64,000 nt of DNA from Paraburkholderia sp. SOS3 (GCF_001922345.1 NZ_CP018812.1:1488001-1552000); one strand, 5' to 3'; positions 8,704 to 17,777 are shown, numbered from the stretch's first letter. Numbers and translations: made by a program. Notes: a model not told the origin generated them from the sequence alone.

Positions 8704-9010
8704 GCGCTGCGCGGCATCGATCGCGTTGCCCGACACGCGCGCATGCAATTGGGGACAGTAGTATTGCGCTGGATTTTAAGCCTCGTTTAAGTTTCACTTA
8801 AGATTCGCACCTTACGGTTTGGCTTCCCCGACCTCATGGCCCAGCCAGCCTCTCCATGCCGTCGAAACCATTCAGTCGATTCGCCGCGCACGTTATTCAC
8901 GCGTGCGTGCAGCGCGAATAGGGCAGCGCGATCGCCGCTACACGCCGATACGCACCTGCCGCACAAGCAGGTTCGTCAATTCCGCTTCCTGTTTTTCCGC
9001 CTTCTTTTCC
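8704..9010. other. Regulatory gap before the M23 gene
   Basis: This 307-bp gap holds the three 11-bp-spaced CTTAAG-like hexamers at 8775-8802 and, downstream, a stretch with no convincing gene. No terminator with a T-tract was seen after the PBP gene. Confidence 0.5.
8775..8802 (+). promoter_or_regulatory. PmrA/BasR-type box, three tandem hexamers
   Basis: TTTAAG (8775-8780), TTTAAG (8786-8791) and CTTAAG (8797-8802) recur with exactly 5-nt spacers, an 11-bp period. The known PmrA/BasR consensus is two CTTAAG/TTTAAG-like hexamers separated by 5 nt, so this is one and a half boxes. A weak -10-like element (TTACGG, 8812-8817) follows. Control of the M23-PBP7 pair by a PmrA-type response regulator is inferred from position. 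Confidence 0.6.
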
Positions 9011-10138
9011 ATGCCTTTTCCCGTAGTGGCAGCGCTTTCGACGCGCGCCAGCAAGGTTTTATTTGTTTGTGCGATCACTTCGGCCTGTGCAGCGTGGCTG
9101 ATGACCGAACCGTTTTCCGTGTCTCATACGCGGCCGCTCGCCGGGAGCGACGAGGCGGACGCGTTGCCGGCCCAGCCGATGAGCCGCGACGCCGATGCGT
9201 CGCGCGCGGCGCGAACGGCCGCTGCGTCGAGCGAGGCGGCCGTTGCGGCTGCGGCCGACACTGCATCGAGCGCGGCGCCGGCCGCGAACAGTGCAAATGG
9301 CGCAAGTGGTGCAAGTGGTGCAATAGGCGCCACCGCCGCGCCGCCGCCGATGACGGTTCGCACCGTACCCTTGCAAACGAGCTTCGACGACGCGATGCAA
9401 CTGCTCGGCGTCGACGCGCGCACGGCATCGCTGCTCGAGCGTTCGTATTCTGGCGTGATCGATTTTCGCCGCGATCTGCGGCACGGCGATACGGTTAGCG
9501 TGGTGCTTGCGCCGTCTGCGGCGGGCGGGTCCAAAGAAGCCGCGAAGGGCGAGCCGCTCGCGGTGCGTGTGCAGCGCGGCGATGCTTCGCACGATCTGTT
9601 CCTGCACCGCAACCTGCAGGGCAAGCCGTTTTACTACACGAAGAGCGGCACGAGCGCGACGCCGTCGTTTGCGCGCTTTCCGGTGGCGTACACGCGCGTG
9701 TCGTCGGGCTTCGCGCTGCGGCGCCTCGACCCGGTGACGCACCGCTGGCAGAGCCACGACGGCGTCGATCTCGCGGCCCCGACGGGTACGCCCGTGCACG
9801 CGACGGCGCGCGGCACCGTCTCGTTTATCGGCCATGAGCGCGGCTACGGCCGCATCGTCGTGCTCGATAACGTGCCGCCGTATCAAACCGCGTTTGCGCA
9901 CCTGTCGCGTTTCGCGAAGGGCTTGCATCGCGGCAGCCGCGTGCATCGCGGACAGGTGATCGGCTATGTCGGCTCGAGCGGATGGGCCACGGGGCCGCAT
10001 CTGCATTTCGAGGTGCGGGTCGACGACGTGCCGCGCGACCCGCTCACGGTCGCCTTGCCCGGCAACGGCTCGGGGCTGCATGGCGACGAGCGCAAGCGTT
10101 TCGCCGCGCAGGCGCAGCGCCTGTCCGCGCTGCTATGA
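9011..10138 (+). CDS. M23 family metallopeptidase
   Basis: Peptidoglycan endopeptidase of the lysostaphin/LytM type. The 375-aa product has an N-terminal membrane anchor or signal (VLFVCAITSACAAWL), an Ala/Ser/Gly low-complexity linker with short GAS repeats, a middle domain like those before M23 domains in OapA/MepM proteins (SYSGVIDFRRDLRHGD), and the C-terminal M23 domain. Zinc-site motifs are intact: HDGVD (His249, Asp253) and HLHFE (His330, His332). The start is uncertain; ATG 9011 has no good ribosome site, and the frame stays open up to 8819. The stop overlaps the next ATG (ATGA), coupling it to the PBP7-type gene. It probably cleaves cross-links during wall growth or stress. Confidence 0.88.
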   Translation: MPFPVVAALSTRASKVLFVCAITSACAAWLMTEPFSVSHTRPLAGSDEADALPAQPMSRDADASRAARTAAASSEAAVAAAADTASSAAPAANSANGASGASGAIGATAAPPPMTVRTVPLQTSFDDAMQLLGVDARTASLLERSYSGVIDFRRDLRHGDTVSVVLAPSAAGGSKEAAKGEPLAVRVQRGDASHDLFLHRNLQGKPFYYTKSGTSATPSFARFPVAYTRVSSGFALRRLDPVTHRWQSHDGVDLAAPTGTPVHATARGTVSFIGHERGYGRIVVLDNVPPYQTAFAHLSRFAKGLHRGSRVHRGQVIGYVGSSGWATGPHLHFEVRVDDVPRDPLTVALPGNGSGLHGDERKRFAAQAQRLSALL

Positions 10139-11058
10139 GGGGCGGCGCGCTACGTTCTGTTCCGGCTGTCCCGCCGTGGCTGCCTGTGCTGCGCGCGCCG
10201 CACATGCGGCAGCTTCTCACGGCCGTCGTGATCCTCGCGTGCCTCGTTCCCGCGCTCGCACTCGCGAAGCGCGCGGCGCCGCGGCCGGCCGTGCTGGCCC
10301 GCGCGGCGATGGTCGTCGATCTCGCGAGCGGCAGGACGCTCTACGCGAAACATGCCGACGAACGGTTGCCGATCGCGTCGCTGACCAAGCTGCTGACCGC
10401 GATGGTCGTGCTCGATTCGAAGCGCTCGCTGCTGCGTCCGGCGCGCATCACGCACGACGACGTCGACCGTCTGAAATGGTCGCGCTCGCGTCTGCCCGTG
10501 GGCTCGCTGCTGTTGCGCAAGACCATGCTGCATATCGCGCTGATGTCGTCGGAGAACCGTGCGGCGTTTGCGTTGAGCCGCGACTATGCGGGCGGGCGCG
10601 GCGGCTTCGTGCGGGCGATGAACCGCACGGCGCGGCGGCTGCATATGTCGCGCAGCCATTTCGTGGATCCGACCGGGCTCTCGCCGCGCAATGTCTCGAC
10701 GGCGCGCGATCTCACGCGGCTTGCGCGCGCCGCGTATCGCTACGCGAAGATCCGCAAGTACTCGACATCGAAGGGGCAGCTTGTGCTCGGCGGCGCAGGC
10801 CCGCTCATGTATCACAACACCGACCCGCTCGTGCGCCGCGCATCGTGGCATGTCGGCCTGCAGAAGACCGGCTTTACGAACGAGGCCGGCCATTGCCTCG
10901 TCATCGTCACGCGGGTGCGCGGACGCGCGATGCTGATCGTGCTGCTCGGCGACCCGACCCCGACCGCGCACTTCCAGGATGCAATCGATCTGCGGCGCTG
11001 GCTGCTCGGCAGACCGTGGACGCACGCAACGCACAGAATGACGCGCAAACGCCGCTAG
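10135..11058 (+). CDS. D-alanyl-D-alanine endopeptidase (PBP7/8-like, S11)
   Basis: Low-molecular-mass penicillin-binding protein that hydrolyses peptidoglycan cross-links in the periplasm. It carries all three S11 motifs: SLTK (Ser82, Lys85), SEN (139-141) and KTG (from Lys244, in LQKTGFTNEAGHC). A signal peptide is obvious from MRQLLTAVVILACLVPALAL. Two starts are possible: ATG 10135, overlapping the M23 stop, or ATG 10204, directly at the signal peptide. I list the coupled one, but the shorter form is equally credible. The C-terminal tail is basic. With the M23 gene it forms a two-gene wall-hydrolase operon under the putative PmrA-type box. Confidence 0.88.
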   Translation: MRGGALRSVPAVPPWLPVLRAPHMRQLLTAVVILACLVPALALAKRAAPRPAVLARAAMVVDLASGRTLYAKHADERLPIASLTKLLTAMVVLDSKRSLLRPARITHDDVDRLKWSRSRLPVGSLLLRKTMLHIALMSSENRAAFALSRDYAGGRGGFVRAMNRTARRLHMSRSHFVDPTGLSPRNVSTARDLTRLARAAYRYAKIRKYSTSKGQLVLGGAGPLMYHNTDPLVRRASWHVGLQKTGFTNEAGHCLVIVTRVRGRAMLIVLLGDPTPTAHFQDAIDLRRWLLGRPWTHATHRMTRKRR

Positions 11059-11265
11059 GCCGTGGCGGCAACATAGCAACACCTCGTTTCCCGTTTCTCC
11101 CCAACGGGCGGCTCCAATGAAGGGAATGAACGATCCGTGCCGCGCGTTCTATTGATTGCGCGGTTTCGGTAACGTCGGTTCGCTCGAATTCGTCCGGGAC
11201 CGATGCCGATGTCATGTCGATGCTGACCGGACCGCCTTATCAGCCTTCGAGGAGCAAACGAGATC

Positions 11266-11802
11266 ATGCAAGCCTGTACCGCGGCCCGTGCCCGCCTGTC
11301 TTCCGATTTAAACCGTTTCGACAATTTCGATATCGATCATTCACCGGCGCGCCATCCGGCGAGGCGTCGCCGCGTGTTCGCGCGCGGCACGCTCGCCGCG
11401 CTTGGCATCGGCATCGGCATCGCATTCGCGGGCACGGCTTTCGCACAACAGCCCGCTTCGGGCATCAAGGTCGAAACCCTGCTCAAGACCGAAAAATCGT
11501 GGGACGGCACGCGCTACAAGGCATATCCGTCCGGGCAGCCGCAATTGTCGGTGCTGAAGATCGAGATTCCCGCGCATTCGGTGCTGCCGTGGCACACGCA
11601 TCCGATGCCGAACGCGGGCTATGTGGTGTCCGGCGAGATCACCGTTGAAAAAGAGGACGGCGAGAAACAGACGGTCAAAGCCGGGCAGGTCTTGCCCGAA
11701 ACGGTGGGCAGCGTCCATCGCGGTGTAACCGGTGATAGCCCCGTTACGCTGATCGTGTTCTATGCAGGCGCCGACGGGATGCCGCTTTCCCAGCATCCGT
11801 GA
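11266..11802 (+). CDS. Cupin domain protein, exported
   Basis: The 178-aa product has a basic N-terminal region (ARRRRVF), a hydrophobic stretch ending in AGTAFAQQ, and a single cupin barrel. The metal motif is HSVLPWHTHP...NAGYVVSGEITVE...GQVLPETVGSVHRG, with the HxH pair and later His and Glu of the double-stranded beta-helix. The twin-basic region followed by a hydrophobic core may be a Tat signal, which would suit export of a folded metalloprotein. Start ATG 11266 follows AGGAG at 11250. Small exported cupins like this often have no known substrate. The gene appears monocistronic. Confidence 0.8.
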   Translation: MQACTAARARLSSDLNRFDNFDIDHSPARHPARRRRVFARGTLAALGIGIGIAFAGTAFAQQPASGIKVETLLKTEKSWDGTRYKAYPSGQPQLSVLKIEIPAHSVLPWHTHPMPNAGYVVSGEITVEKEDGEKQTVKAGQVLPETVGSVHRGVTGDSPVTLIVFYAGADGMPLSQHP

Positions 11803-11937
11803 AGCGGTTTCGCGAATAATAGCGGGTCCGACGGTTCCGTATCGATTGCACTCGATCGCAGATCGGTGGCTATTGCGCGGCCCGCCGGCGAGACTTTGTC
11901 TGTTACTCGTCTATAAGCGACCCTCACCGGAGAAGAA

Positions 11938-12981
11938 ATGACTGGCAAGACGGCTCAAGCACGACCGCTCGCCGCTGCGCGCTTCGCGCTCGCGGCGGCT
12001 GCGGCACTGGCGCTGTGGCAAGCGGCACCGCGCGCAGCGCATGCGGATACGACGCTGCTCAATGTGTCGTACGACGTGGCGCGCGAACTGTACAAGGACA
12101 TCGACCCGGCCTTCACCGCCGAATACAAACAGAAGACGGGCGAGACCGTCGACGTGCGCCAGTCGCACGGTGCCTCGAGCGCGCAGGCGTTGTCGGTGCT
12201 GCAGGGCCTGCCGGCCGACGTCGTGACGATGAACCAGCAGAACGATATCGATCTGCTCGCGCAGCAGGGGCATTTGCTGCCCGAGAACTGGCGTACGCGC
12301 CTGCCGCACGACAGCGCACCGTATACGACGACGATGGTGTTCCTCGTGCGCAAGGGCAATCCAAAACACATTCAGGATTGGGACGATCTGGCAAAGCCGG
12401 GCATGCAGGTTGTGATTCCGAATCCGAAGACGGCCGGCAACGGACGCTACACGTACCTGGCCGCGTGGGGATACAAGAAGCTGCACGGCGCAACCGATGC
12501 GCAGGCGCTCGACTTCGAGAAAGCGATCTTCCGCAATGTGCCCGTGCTCGATACCGGCGGACGCGGCGCGACGACAACCTTCACGCAGCGCGGCATCGGC
12601 GATGTGCTCGTGACCTTCGAAAACGAGGTGGCGCTGATCGATAGCGGCGTGGGCGGCGGCGGTTTCGATGTCGTCTATCCGTCGATGAGCATTCTGGCGG
12701 CGCCGCCCGTTGCCGTGGTCGACAAGGTGGTCGACAAGCGCGGCACGCGCAAGGAAGCGCAGGCGTTCGTCGACTTCCTGTATTCGCCTGCCGCGCAGGA
12801 AATCATGGCGAAGCATCACTTGCGGCCGACCGACGCGTCGGTGCTCGCGAAGCATGCAAACGAGTTCAAGCCGATCAAAACTTTCACGGTCGAGCAGGTA
12901 TTCGGCAACTGGCAGAACGCGCAGAAGGTGCATTTTGCCGATGGCGGCACGTTCGATCGGATCATCGTCGACCGGAAGTAG
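11938..12981 (+). CDS. Sulfate/thiosulfate-type ABC binding protein
   Basis: Periplasmic solute-binding protein of the sulfate family (Sbp/CysP type), 347 aa, with a signal peptide ending near RAAHADT. Family stretches include LLNVSYDVARELYKDI, VVTMNQQNDIDLLA, PKTAGNGRYTYLAAWGY and DVLVTFENEV, which form the oxyanion pocket. The ATG is preceded by GGAGA. No cysT, cysW or cysA permease or ATPase gene lies beside it, so it is an orphan that either serves a transporter encoded elsewhere or binds another oxyanion. Cys-box regulation cannot be judged from the sequence. Confidence 0.88.
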   Translation: MTGKTAQARPLAAARFALAAAAALALWQAAPRAAHADTTLLNVSYDVARELYKDIDPAFTAEYKQKTGETVDVRQSHGASSAQALSVLQGLPADVVTMNQQNDIDLLAQQGHLLPENWRTRLPHDSAPYTTTMVFLVRKGNPKHIQDWDDLAKPGMQVVIPNPKTAGNGRYTYLAAWGYKKLHGATDAQALDFEKAIFRNVPVLDTGGRGATTTFTQRGIGDVLVTFENEVALIDSGVGGGGFDVVYPSMSILAAPPVAVVDKVVDKRGTRKEAQAFVDFLYSPAAQEIMAKHHLRPTDASVLAKHANEFKPIKTFTVEQVFGNWQNAQKVHFADGGTFDRIIVDRK

Positions 12982-13292
12982 CTGCCGATCGACTCATCGC
13001 CCGCCTCCGTCTCCTTCCGTCTCCTTCAGTCTTCTTCTGCCCCTTCGTTGCGCGGGCCCACCGCTTGCGCAGCGACTCCACATCGATTTCGCCTCGACCT
13101 GACGCGCGTGCGGAACTAATCCGGCGCGCCTTCAATCACCTACTACTTTCAGACCTTGAACGACTGACGCCCTTCCGGACATAAGCGATTCATGGTGCAT
13201 GACTTTCGTCCGCCCCGCCGGATCCTCGCATCAGATTGTTCGACCGTGAAGTGTCGGGCACGAGTGCGTTCCATCAGGAGAGTCACTTCGTC
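12982..13292. other. Gene-free gap with a pyrimidine tract
   Basis: The 311 bp between the sulfate-binding protein and the glycosyltransferase contain a CT-rich stretch (about 13003-13047) with two CCGTCTCCTTC units. I see no gene and no convincing terminator. Confidence 0.4.
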
Positions 13293-14258
13293 ATGACAAC
13301 GGAAACCAAAGTCTCGATTTGCTTGCCGACGTTTCAGCGTCCCGATCTGATCGTCCAGTGTCTCGATTCGTGTCTTGCGCAGACGCACCCGAATATCGAA
13401 GTGCTGATCGGCGACGATTCGAAAGACGACCGCACCAGACAGCTGATCGAAACGCGCTACGCTGGCGAGCCGCGCATCCGTTACAGGAAACACGAGCCAT
13501 CGCTGAAACAGCCGCGCAATATCGCAAGCCTGTTCGCACGCGCAACCGGCGACAAGATCGTGCTGATTCACGACGACGACTATCTCGCGCACGACTGCAT
13601 CGACCGTCTGCTGCGCGCATGGGCGCTGAGCCCCGCGATCGAGGTCGCGTTCGGCGATCAGTACGAGGTGGACGAGGCCGGCAAGATCGACATCGAAGGC
13701 AGCGCACGGCTCAATGTCGCGTATTTCCGCACGGCCGGCGCGCAAGGCCTGCAACCACTGCCGGGGCGCACCGGCGTGATCCAGATGCTGCCGAACAACG
13801 GCTGGATGGCGAACGCCGATCTCGTCAAGCGCATCAGCTACAAGGAGCGCTACGGTCTGGGCTGCGAATATGTGTTCGGCACGCAGCTATGCCTCGCGGC
13901 GCGCGGCGTGTACTACCTCAAGGAGTATGTGTCGTACTGCCGGAAGACGAATGTGTCGATCACGACCACGACGCGTGCTTCGATGGGCGCGGCGACCATG
14001 CATGCCTACGATTTTCTCGTGCACCTGGCGTTGCCGCCGCCGCTCGAGCCCGCGCGCCGTGTCGCGTTGCGGCGCATGGTGCCGATCGTCGTGTCGATCT
14101 ACTCGAAGAACGGCGCACCCATGCGCGCGTTGCGCGTCGCGCTCACGCATCTGTATGCCTACCGCTACGGCTTCGACCGGCGGCTGTATTTCCACCTCGC
14201 GAGGATTGCCGTCGCGTCGCTGAAGCCGGGCCACGGCGTGCCGCAGCGCGCCGATTGA
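13293..14258 (+). CDS. Family 2 glycosyltransferase
   Basis: Cytoplasmic GT-A-fold enzyme that transfers a sugar from a nucleotide sugar; acceptor unknown. The 321-aa product opens with VSICLPTFQRPDLIVQCLDS, has the nucleotide-binding GDDSKDD segment and the metal-binding acidic motif IHDDDY, and ends in a basic helical region that may contact the membrane. The ATG at 13293 follows AGGAG by 12 nt; a TTG at 13236 would add 19 residues. It stands alone, without other polysaccharide genes, and converges with the ABC ATPase gene with only 2 bp between stops. Confidence 0.85.
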   Translation: MTTETKVSICLPTFQRPDLIVQCLDSCLAQTHPNIEVLIGDDSKDDRTRQLIETRYAGEPRIRYRKHEPSLKQPRNIASLFARATGDKIVLIHDDDYLAHDCIDRLLRAWALSPAIEVAFGDQYEVDEAGKIDIEGSARLNVAYFRTAGAQGLQPLPGRTGVIQMLPNNGWMANADLVKRISYKERYGLGCEYVFGTQLCLAARGVYYLKEYVSYCRKTNVSITTTTRASMGAATMHAYDFLVHLALPPPLEPARRVALRRMVPIVVSIYSKNGAPMRALRVALTHLYAYRYGFDRRLYFHLARIAVASLKPGHGVPQRAD

Positions 14259-14260
14259 AG

Positions 14261-15115
14261 TCAGCCCTTGTTGAAGCGCGCAAGGAACTGCTGCGCGCGC
14301 GGCGACTTCGGCGCACCGAAAAACGCCTCGGGCGGCGCGCTCTCGACAACCTGGCCGCCGTCCATAAACACGACGCGTGTCGCGACCTGGCGCGCGAACT
14401 CCATCTCGTGCGTGACGATGATCATCGTCGCGCCTTCGGCGGCAAGCGATTTCATGACCGCGAGCACCTCGCCGACGAGCTCCGGGTCGAGCGCGCTAGT
14501 CGGCTCGTCGAAGAGCAGCACGTCGGGTTTCATCGCCAGCGCGCGTGCGATGCCGACGCGCTGCTTCTGGCCGCCCGACAGCCGTGACGGAAACTGATCG
14601 CGCTTGTCGGCGAGGCCCACGCGCGCGAGCAGCGCTTCGGCCTCGGCGCGCACGCTTGCACGGTCGCGCTTCAACACGTGCAGCGGCGCTTCCATCACGT
14701 TCTCGAGCACGGTCAGATGCGGCCATAGCGCAAAGTGCTGAAATACCATGCCGATTTTCGCGCGCATCTGGGCGAGGTCCGCATCGCTCATCTTGATGCG
14801 CGTGTTGTCGCGCACGCCCATGCGCTTGCCGGAAATATGCACGCTGCCCGCATCGGGCGTCTCGAGCCAGTTGATGCAGCGAAGCAGCGTGGATTTGCCG
14901 CAGCCGGACGGCCCGAGCAGGCAGATCGTTTCGCCTTGCGCGACATGCAGCGACACGTCGCGCAAGACGTGATTGCTGCCGAACGACTTCGAGATGCCGC
15001 TTAGCATCACGACCGGGCGTGCGCCGTCTTGCGCGGCGAGCGCGGCGTCGTGCAGGGTTTGGGCGGCGGGTTGCGTGAGCGGGGCGGCAGCCCACGAAGC
15101 GGTAGGGGAATTCAC
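14261..15115 (-). CDS. Polar amino-acid-type ABC transporter ATPase
   Basis: ATP-binding subunit energising uptake at the inner membrane. The 284-aa product has Walker [10 protein letters not shown] (68-76), signature LSGGQ (179-183), Walker B with DEPTS (203-207), and the switch His in IIVTHEM. It belongs to the GlnQ/HisP group. An unusual Ala-rich extension of about 35 residues precedes the ATPase core. I start it at GTG 15115 because it overlaps the upstream permease stop as GTGA; the first internal ATG lies within the extension (VVMLSG). It is the last gene of the four-gene importer. Confidence 0.9.
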   Translation of the reverse strand: MNSPTASWAAAPLTQPAAQTLHDAALAAQDGARPVVMLSGISKSFGSNHVLRDVSLHVAQGETICLLGPSGCGKSTLLRCINWLETPDAGSVHISGKRMGVRDNTRIKMSDADLAQMRAKIGMVFQHFALWPHLTVLENVMEAPLHVLKRDRASVRAEAEALLARVGLADKRDQFPSRLSGGQKQRVGIARALAMKPDVLLFDEPTSALDPELVGEVLAVMKSLAAEGATMIIVTHEMEFARQVATRVVFMDGGQVVESAPPEAFFGAPKSPRAQQFLARFNKG

Positions 15116-15771
15116 GCGCGGCGTTCCTCGGCAAGTTTGTTCAATGCACCGGTGCCGGCCTCGATCGCGAGGCAAACGCACCAGTAAAGCAGCACGGCCG
15201 TGACGAAGGCCGCGAACGGAATGAAGTAGGTCGACTGGATACCGGTCATTTCGTGCGTGAGCTCGTTGACGGCGATCACAGTCAGAAACGCGCTGTCTTT
15301 CACGATCTGGATGATCTGATTGCCGATCATCGGCATCGCGCGCAGGAAGATCGGCGGCAGGATGATCCGGCGCAGCAGCGTGAAACCTGAAAAGCCGTAA
15401 GCCGTGCCCGATTCGATCAGCGTAACGGGCAATTCACGCCACGCGCCGCGCAGCAGTTCGGCCATATACGCGGTGTTGTAGAGAATCAGCGCGATCGCGC
15501 CGGCCCACCAGTTCGACAGGCTGATGCCGAGCGTCGGCAGCCCGAAATAAATCAGATACACGAACAGCAGGAACGGCGCGCAGCGCATCGCATCGACGTA
15601 GGCCGTTGCCGCGCGCGCAATCGCCTTGCGCCTGGACATCAGCAGCGGTGTGAGCAGCGCACCGAGCACGAGCGACGCGAACGCCGACGAGACGAGCAGA
15701 ATCACGGTATTGAGGAGGCCGGACAGCACGTCGGCGCGCTGCGCCCAGATCGTCGCGAAGTCGTGGATCAT
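15112..15771 (-). CDS. Amino-acid-type ABC permease, second copy
   Basis: Inner-membrane permease of the HisM/GlnP family, 219 aa with about five membrane segments. The EAA loop that contacts the ATPase is [20 protein letters not shown]. The N-terminus [17 protein letters not shown] is typical of polar amino-acid permeases. The ATG overlaps the preceding permease stop (ATGA), and its own stop overlaps the ATPase start. It would pair with the other permease as a heterodimer. Substrate specificity resides mainly in the binding protein at 16434. Confidence 0.9.
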   Translation of the reverse strand: MIHDFATIWAQRADVLSGLLNTVILLVSSAFASLVLGALLTPLLMSRRKAIARAATAYVDAMRCAPFLLFVYLIYFGLPTLGISLSNWWAGAIALILYNTAYMAELLRGAWRELPVTLIESGTAYGFSGFTLLRRIILPPIFLRAMPMIGNQIIQIVKDSAFLTVIAVNELTHEMTGIQSTYFIPFAAFVTAVLLYWCVCLAIEAGTGALNKLAEERRA

Positions 15772-16412
15772 GCGGCTTCCCCTTGCCGCACGCGCGACTC
15801 GATGGTTCGCTGCACGCGCAGCAGCGCGTAGACGATCACGCTGTACAGCACGAGCGCGAACACGAACGGCGGCAGCGGCTCGTACGTATTCGAGCCGACG
15901 CGCAGCGCCGCGCGCGTGATTTCGACGATGCCGATTACGGCGACGGCCGGCGTCGATTTGATCTGCAGCGTCATTTCGTTGACGAGGCCCGGCAGGCTCG
16001 CGCGCCAGACCTGCGGCAGCACGATGCGGCGCATGCGGGTGAGCCGCGGCATCGCGAACGACAGTGCCGCGTCGTACTGATCGCGCGGAAACTCGATCAG
16101 CGCGCTGCGCCACACTTCGCAATTGAACGCGGACGTGCTGATGGTCAGCGCGACGATGGCCGCGGGCACCGGATCGAGCGACAAGCCGAACTGCGGCAGC
16201 GCGAAGAAAATCAGCAGCGTCAGCGTGACGGTCGGGCACGAGCGGACGATACTCACGTACGAATACACCGCGCGGTCGAGCACCGGCACGCGTGCCCAGC
16301 GGATCAACGCGAGCGCGAGGCCGAGCGGCACGCCGAGCACGATGCTCGCGAGCGACAGCGAGATCGTCGAGAGCGCGCCGCGCGTGATGCTCCAATAGTC
16401 GAATGCGGTCAT
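15768..16412 (-). CDS. Amino-acid-type ABC permease, first copy
   Basis: HisQ/GlnP-type inner-membrane permease of 214 aa. Features include GALSTISLSLASIVLGVPLG near the start, a conserved SYVSIVRSCPTVTLTLLIFF segment and the EAA-type loop around DAALSFAMPRLTRMRRIVLP. The start at ATG 16412 is the methionine of MTAFDYW; a longer frame to 16433 lacks support. It begins 21 bp after the binding-protein stop and overlaps the next permease by ATGA. Confidence 0.9.
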   Translation of the reverse strand: MTAFDYWSITRGALSTISLSLASIVLGVPLGLALALIRWARVPVLDRAVYSYVSIVRSCPTVTLTLLIFFALPQFGLSLDPVPAAIVALTISTSAFNCEVWRSALIEFPRDQYDAALSFAMPRLTRMRRIVLPQVWRASLPGLVNEMTLQIKSTPAVAVIGIVEITRAALRVGSNTYEPLPPFVFALVLYSVIVYALLRVQRTIESRVRQGEAA

Positions 16413-16433
16413 CAGGCGGGCTCGTCTACGCAA

Positions 16434-17330
16434 TCAGTTGATCGACTGCGGCATCGATTCGAAGCTCGCGCCGAACCACTTCTTCTGCATCGCGTACATC
16501 TCGCCGCTCTTGCGCAGGTCGAACAGAACGGCATTGATCATCTGAAGCGCGGCGGTATTGCCTTTCTTCACGGCCCACGCGATATAGACGGGCTGGCCGA
16601 TCGCCTGGCCGAGCGCAAAATTGTCGGGACGCGTCTTGATCAGCGAGTTCAGGTTGATCTGCGTATTCGCGACCGCATCGAGCCGGCCGACGCCGAGATC
16701 CTGATACGCCTCCGGATACGACTGGTATTCGACGATCTGTTTGATGCCCTGGCCGCCATGCTTCTTTTTGAGGCCTTCGTCGTAGGCCTTCAGATCGGCG
16801 AGCATCGCACTGCCGGTCTGCACGCCGACCACCTTGCCGACGAGGTCGTCGCCCGACTTGATGCTGGAACCCTTCTTCGTCGCGAAGTACGTCGTCGATT
16901 CGACGAGCGGCGTCGTGAAGTCGAACGTGTTCTTGCGCTCGGGGGTGACGAGCACCGCGGTGACCGCCATGTCGTACTTGCCCGTCGTCACGCCGGGCAG
17001 GATGCCGGGCCACGGCATGATCTGCTGCCGCACTTCGACCGGCAGCTTCTTTTTCACGAGCGCGAGCATCTCGTTGTCGTAGCCGGTCGGTTTGCCGTCG
17101 TCGACGAATTCGAACGGCTTGAAGTCGTCTTCGGTGGCGACGGTCAGATAGCCGCGTGCCTTGATGTCGTCGGCGCCCGCCGCGTGGGCATGTGTCGCGA
17201 AGCCGAAGCCGAGACTCGAGGCGGCGAGCGCCGCGAACAGCGTCAGGACGACGGCGCGCCGGGCAGATGCGTGCGGTCGCGTGGCGAGGGCGGTAACGGC
17301 GGTGATGCTGGACTTGAAGCGGGACGGCAT
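16434..17330 (-). CDS. ABC transporter substrate-binding protein (family 3)
   Basis: Periplasmic type II binding protein of 298 aa that captures the transported solute. It has a basic N-region, a signal peptide ending near THAHAAG, and the family-3 run YLTVATEDDFKPFEFVDDG followed by GYDNEMLALV and MAVTAVLVTPER. The start ATG 17330 is preceded by AAGGGGA. It is the first gene of the importer and is divergent from a MarR gene. Because the ureide/N-heterocycle operon lies next door with a paralogous MarR regulator, the ligand may be an amide, ureide or heterocyclic acid rather than a standard amino acid. Confidence 0.9.
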   Translation of the reverse strand: MPSRFKSSITAVTALATRPHASARRAVVLTLFAALAASSLGFGFATHAHAAGADDIKARGYLTVATEDDFKPFEFVDDGKPTGYDNEMLALVKKKLPVEVRQQIMPWPGILPGVTTGKYDMAVTAVLVTPERKNTFDFTTPLVESTTYFATKKGSSIKSGDDLVGKVVGVQTGSAMLADLKAYDEGLKKKHGGQGIKQIVEYQSYPEAYQDLGVGRLDAVANTQINLNSLIKTRPDNFALGQAIGQPVYIAWAVKKGNTAALQMINAVLFDLRKSGEMYAMQKKWFGASFESMPQSIN

Positions 17331-17729
17331 GTCATTCCCCTTTGCGGTTTGGATGCGGCGGTCGATGAGTCGTCGCTGCGAAACAGCGATATTTGTTTGC
17401 ACACTTACGAGTTCGAACGCGTCGATGCAAATGACATGCCAGTGATGAGGTTTGCCGCGCCTGCGCGGCGTGTATGTGCGATGCGCACTGCGGCGGCCAC
17501 TGCGCAGAGGGAGCGACGCACCAAAGCATCGCGGTAATGCACGTCGGGCAGCGTGTTTTGCACTGGTTTGGACCGGAGAAGCGAAGCGCGCTCGATGATT
17601 GGGGGCATAGGCCCGAACGCAAAATGGAACCATGACGAACCTCGCAAACGCAACGCGATGTACCGCCACCCGAACCCTTTCTTCCTGATACGATGTGTAC
17701 TGACTAAATAGCGAATCAGAGGAGATCGG
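17331..17729. other. Divergent promoter region, ABC importer / MarR
   Basis: No gene is visible here. The right part contains GATGTACCGCC (17658-17668) and TGTGTACTGA (17695-17704), which share a GTAC core with elements upstream of the second MarR gene. These are candidate MarR contact sites only. Confidence 0.35.
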
Positions 17730-17777
17730 ATGATGACTGAGGCGACCCATGACGGCATGGATGGCGGCGCGCCATGA
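17730..17777 (+). CDS. Putative 15-aa leader peptide before MarR
   Basis: A strong AGAGGAG at about 17718-17724 is correctly spaced not for the MarR start but for ATGATG at 17730. That frame reads MMTEATHDGMDGGAP and ends in a TGA overlapping the MarR ATG (ATGA, 17774-17777). The arrangement is that of a coupled upstream ORF. It could also mean that the MarR N-terminus has undergone a frameshift. Confidence 0.4.
   Translation: MMTEATHDGMDGGAP

Noticed and set aside
6928..8748. 606-codon frame antisense to the PBP gene
   Set aside because: Arg/Ala/His-rich composition, no ribosome site, and the opposite strand encodes a PBP with all three active-site motifs.
15783..17537. 584-codon plus-strand frame across the ABC importer
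   Set aside because: No domain and extreme Arg/His/Asp content; the minus strand encodes coupled ABC subunits.
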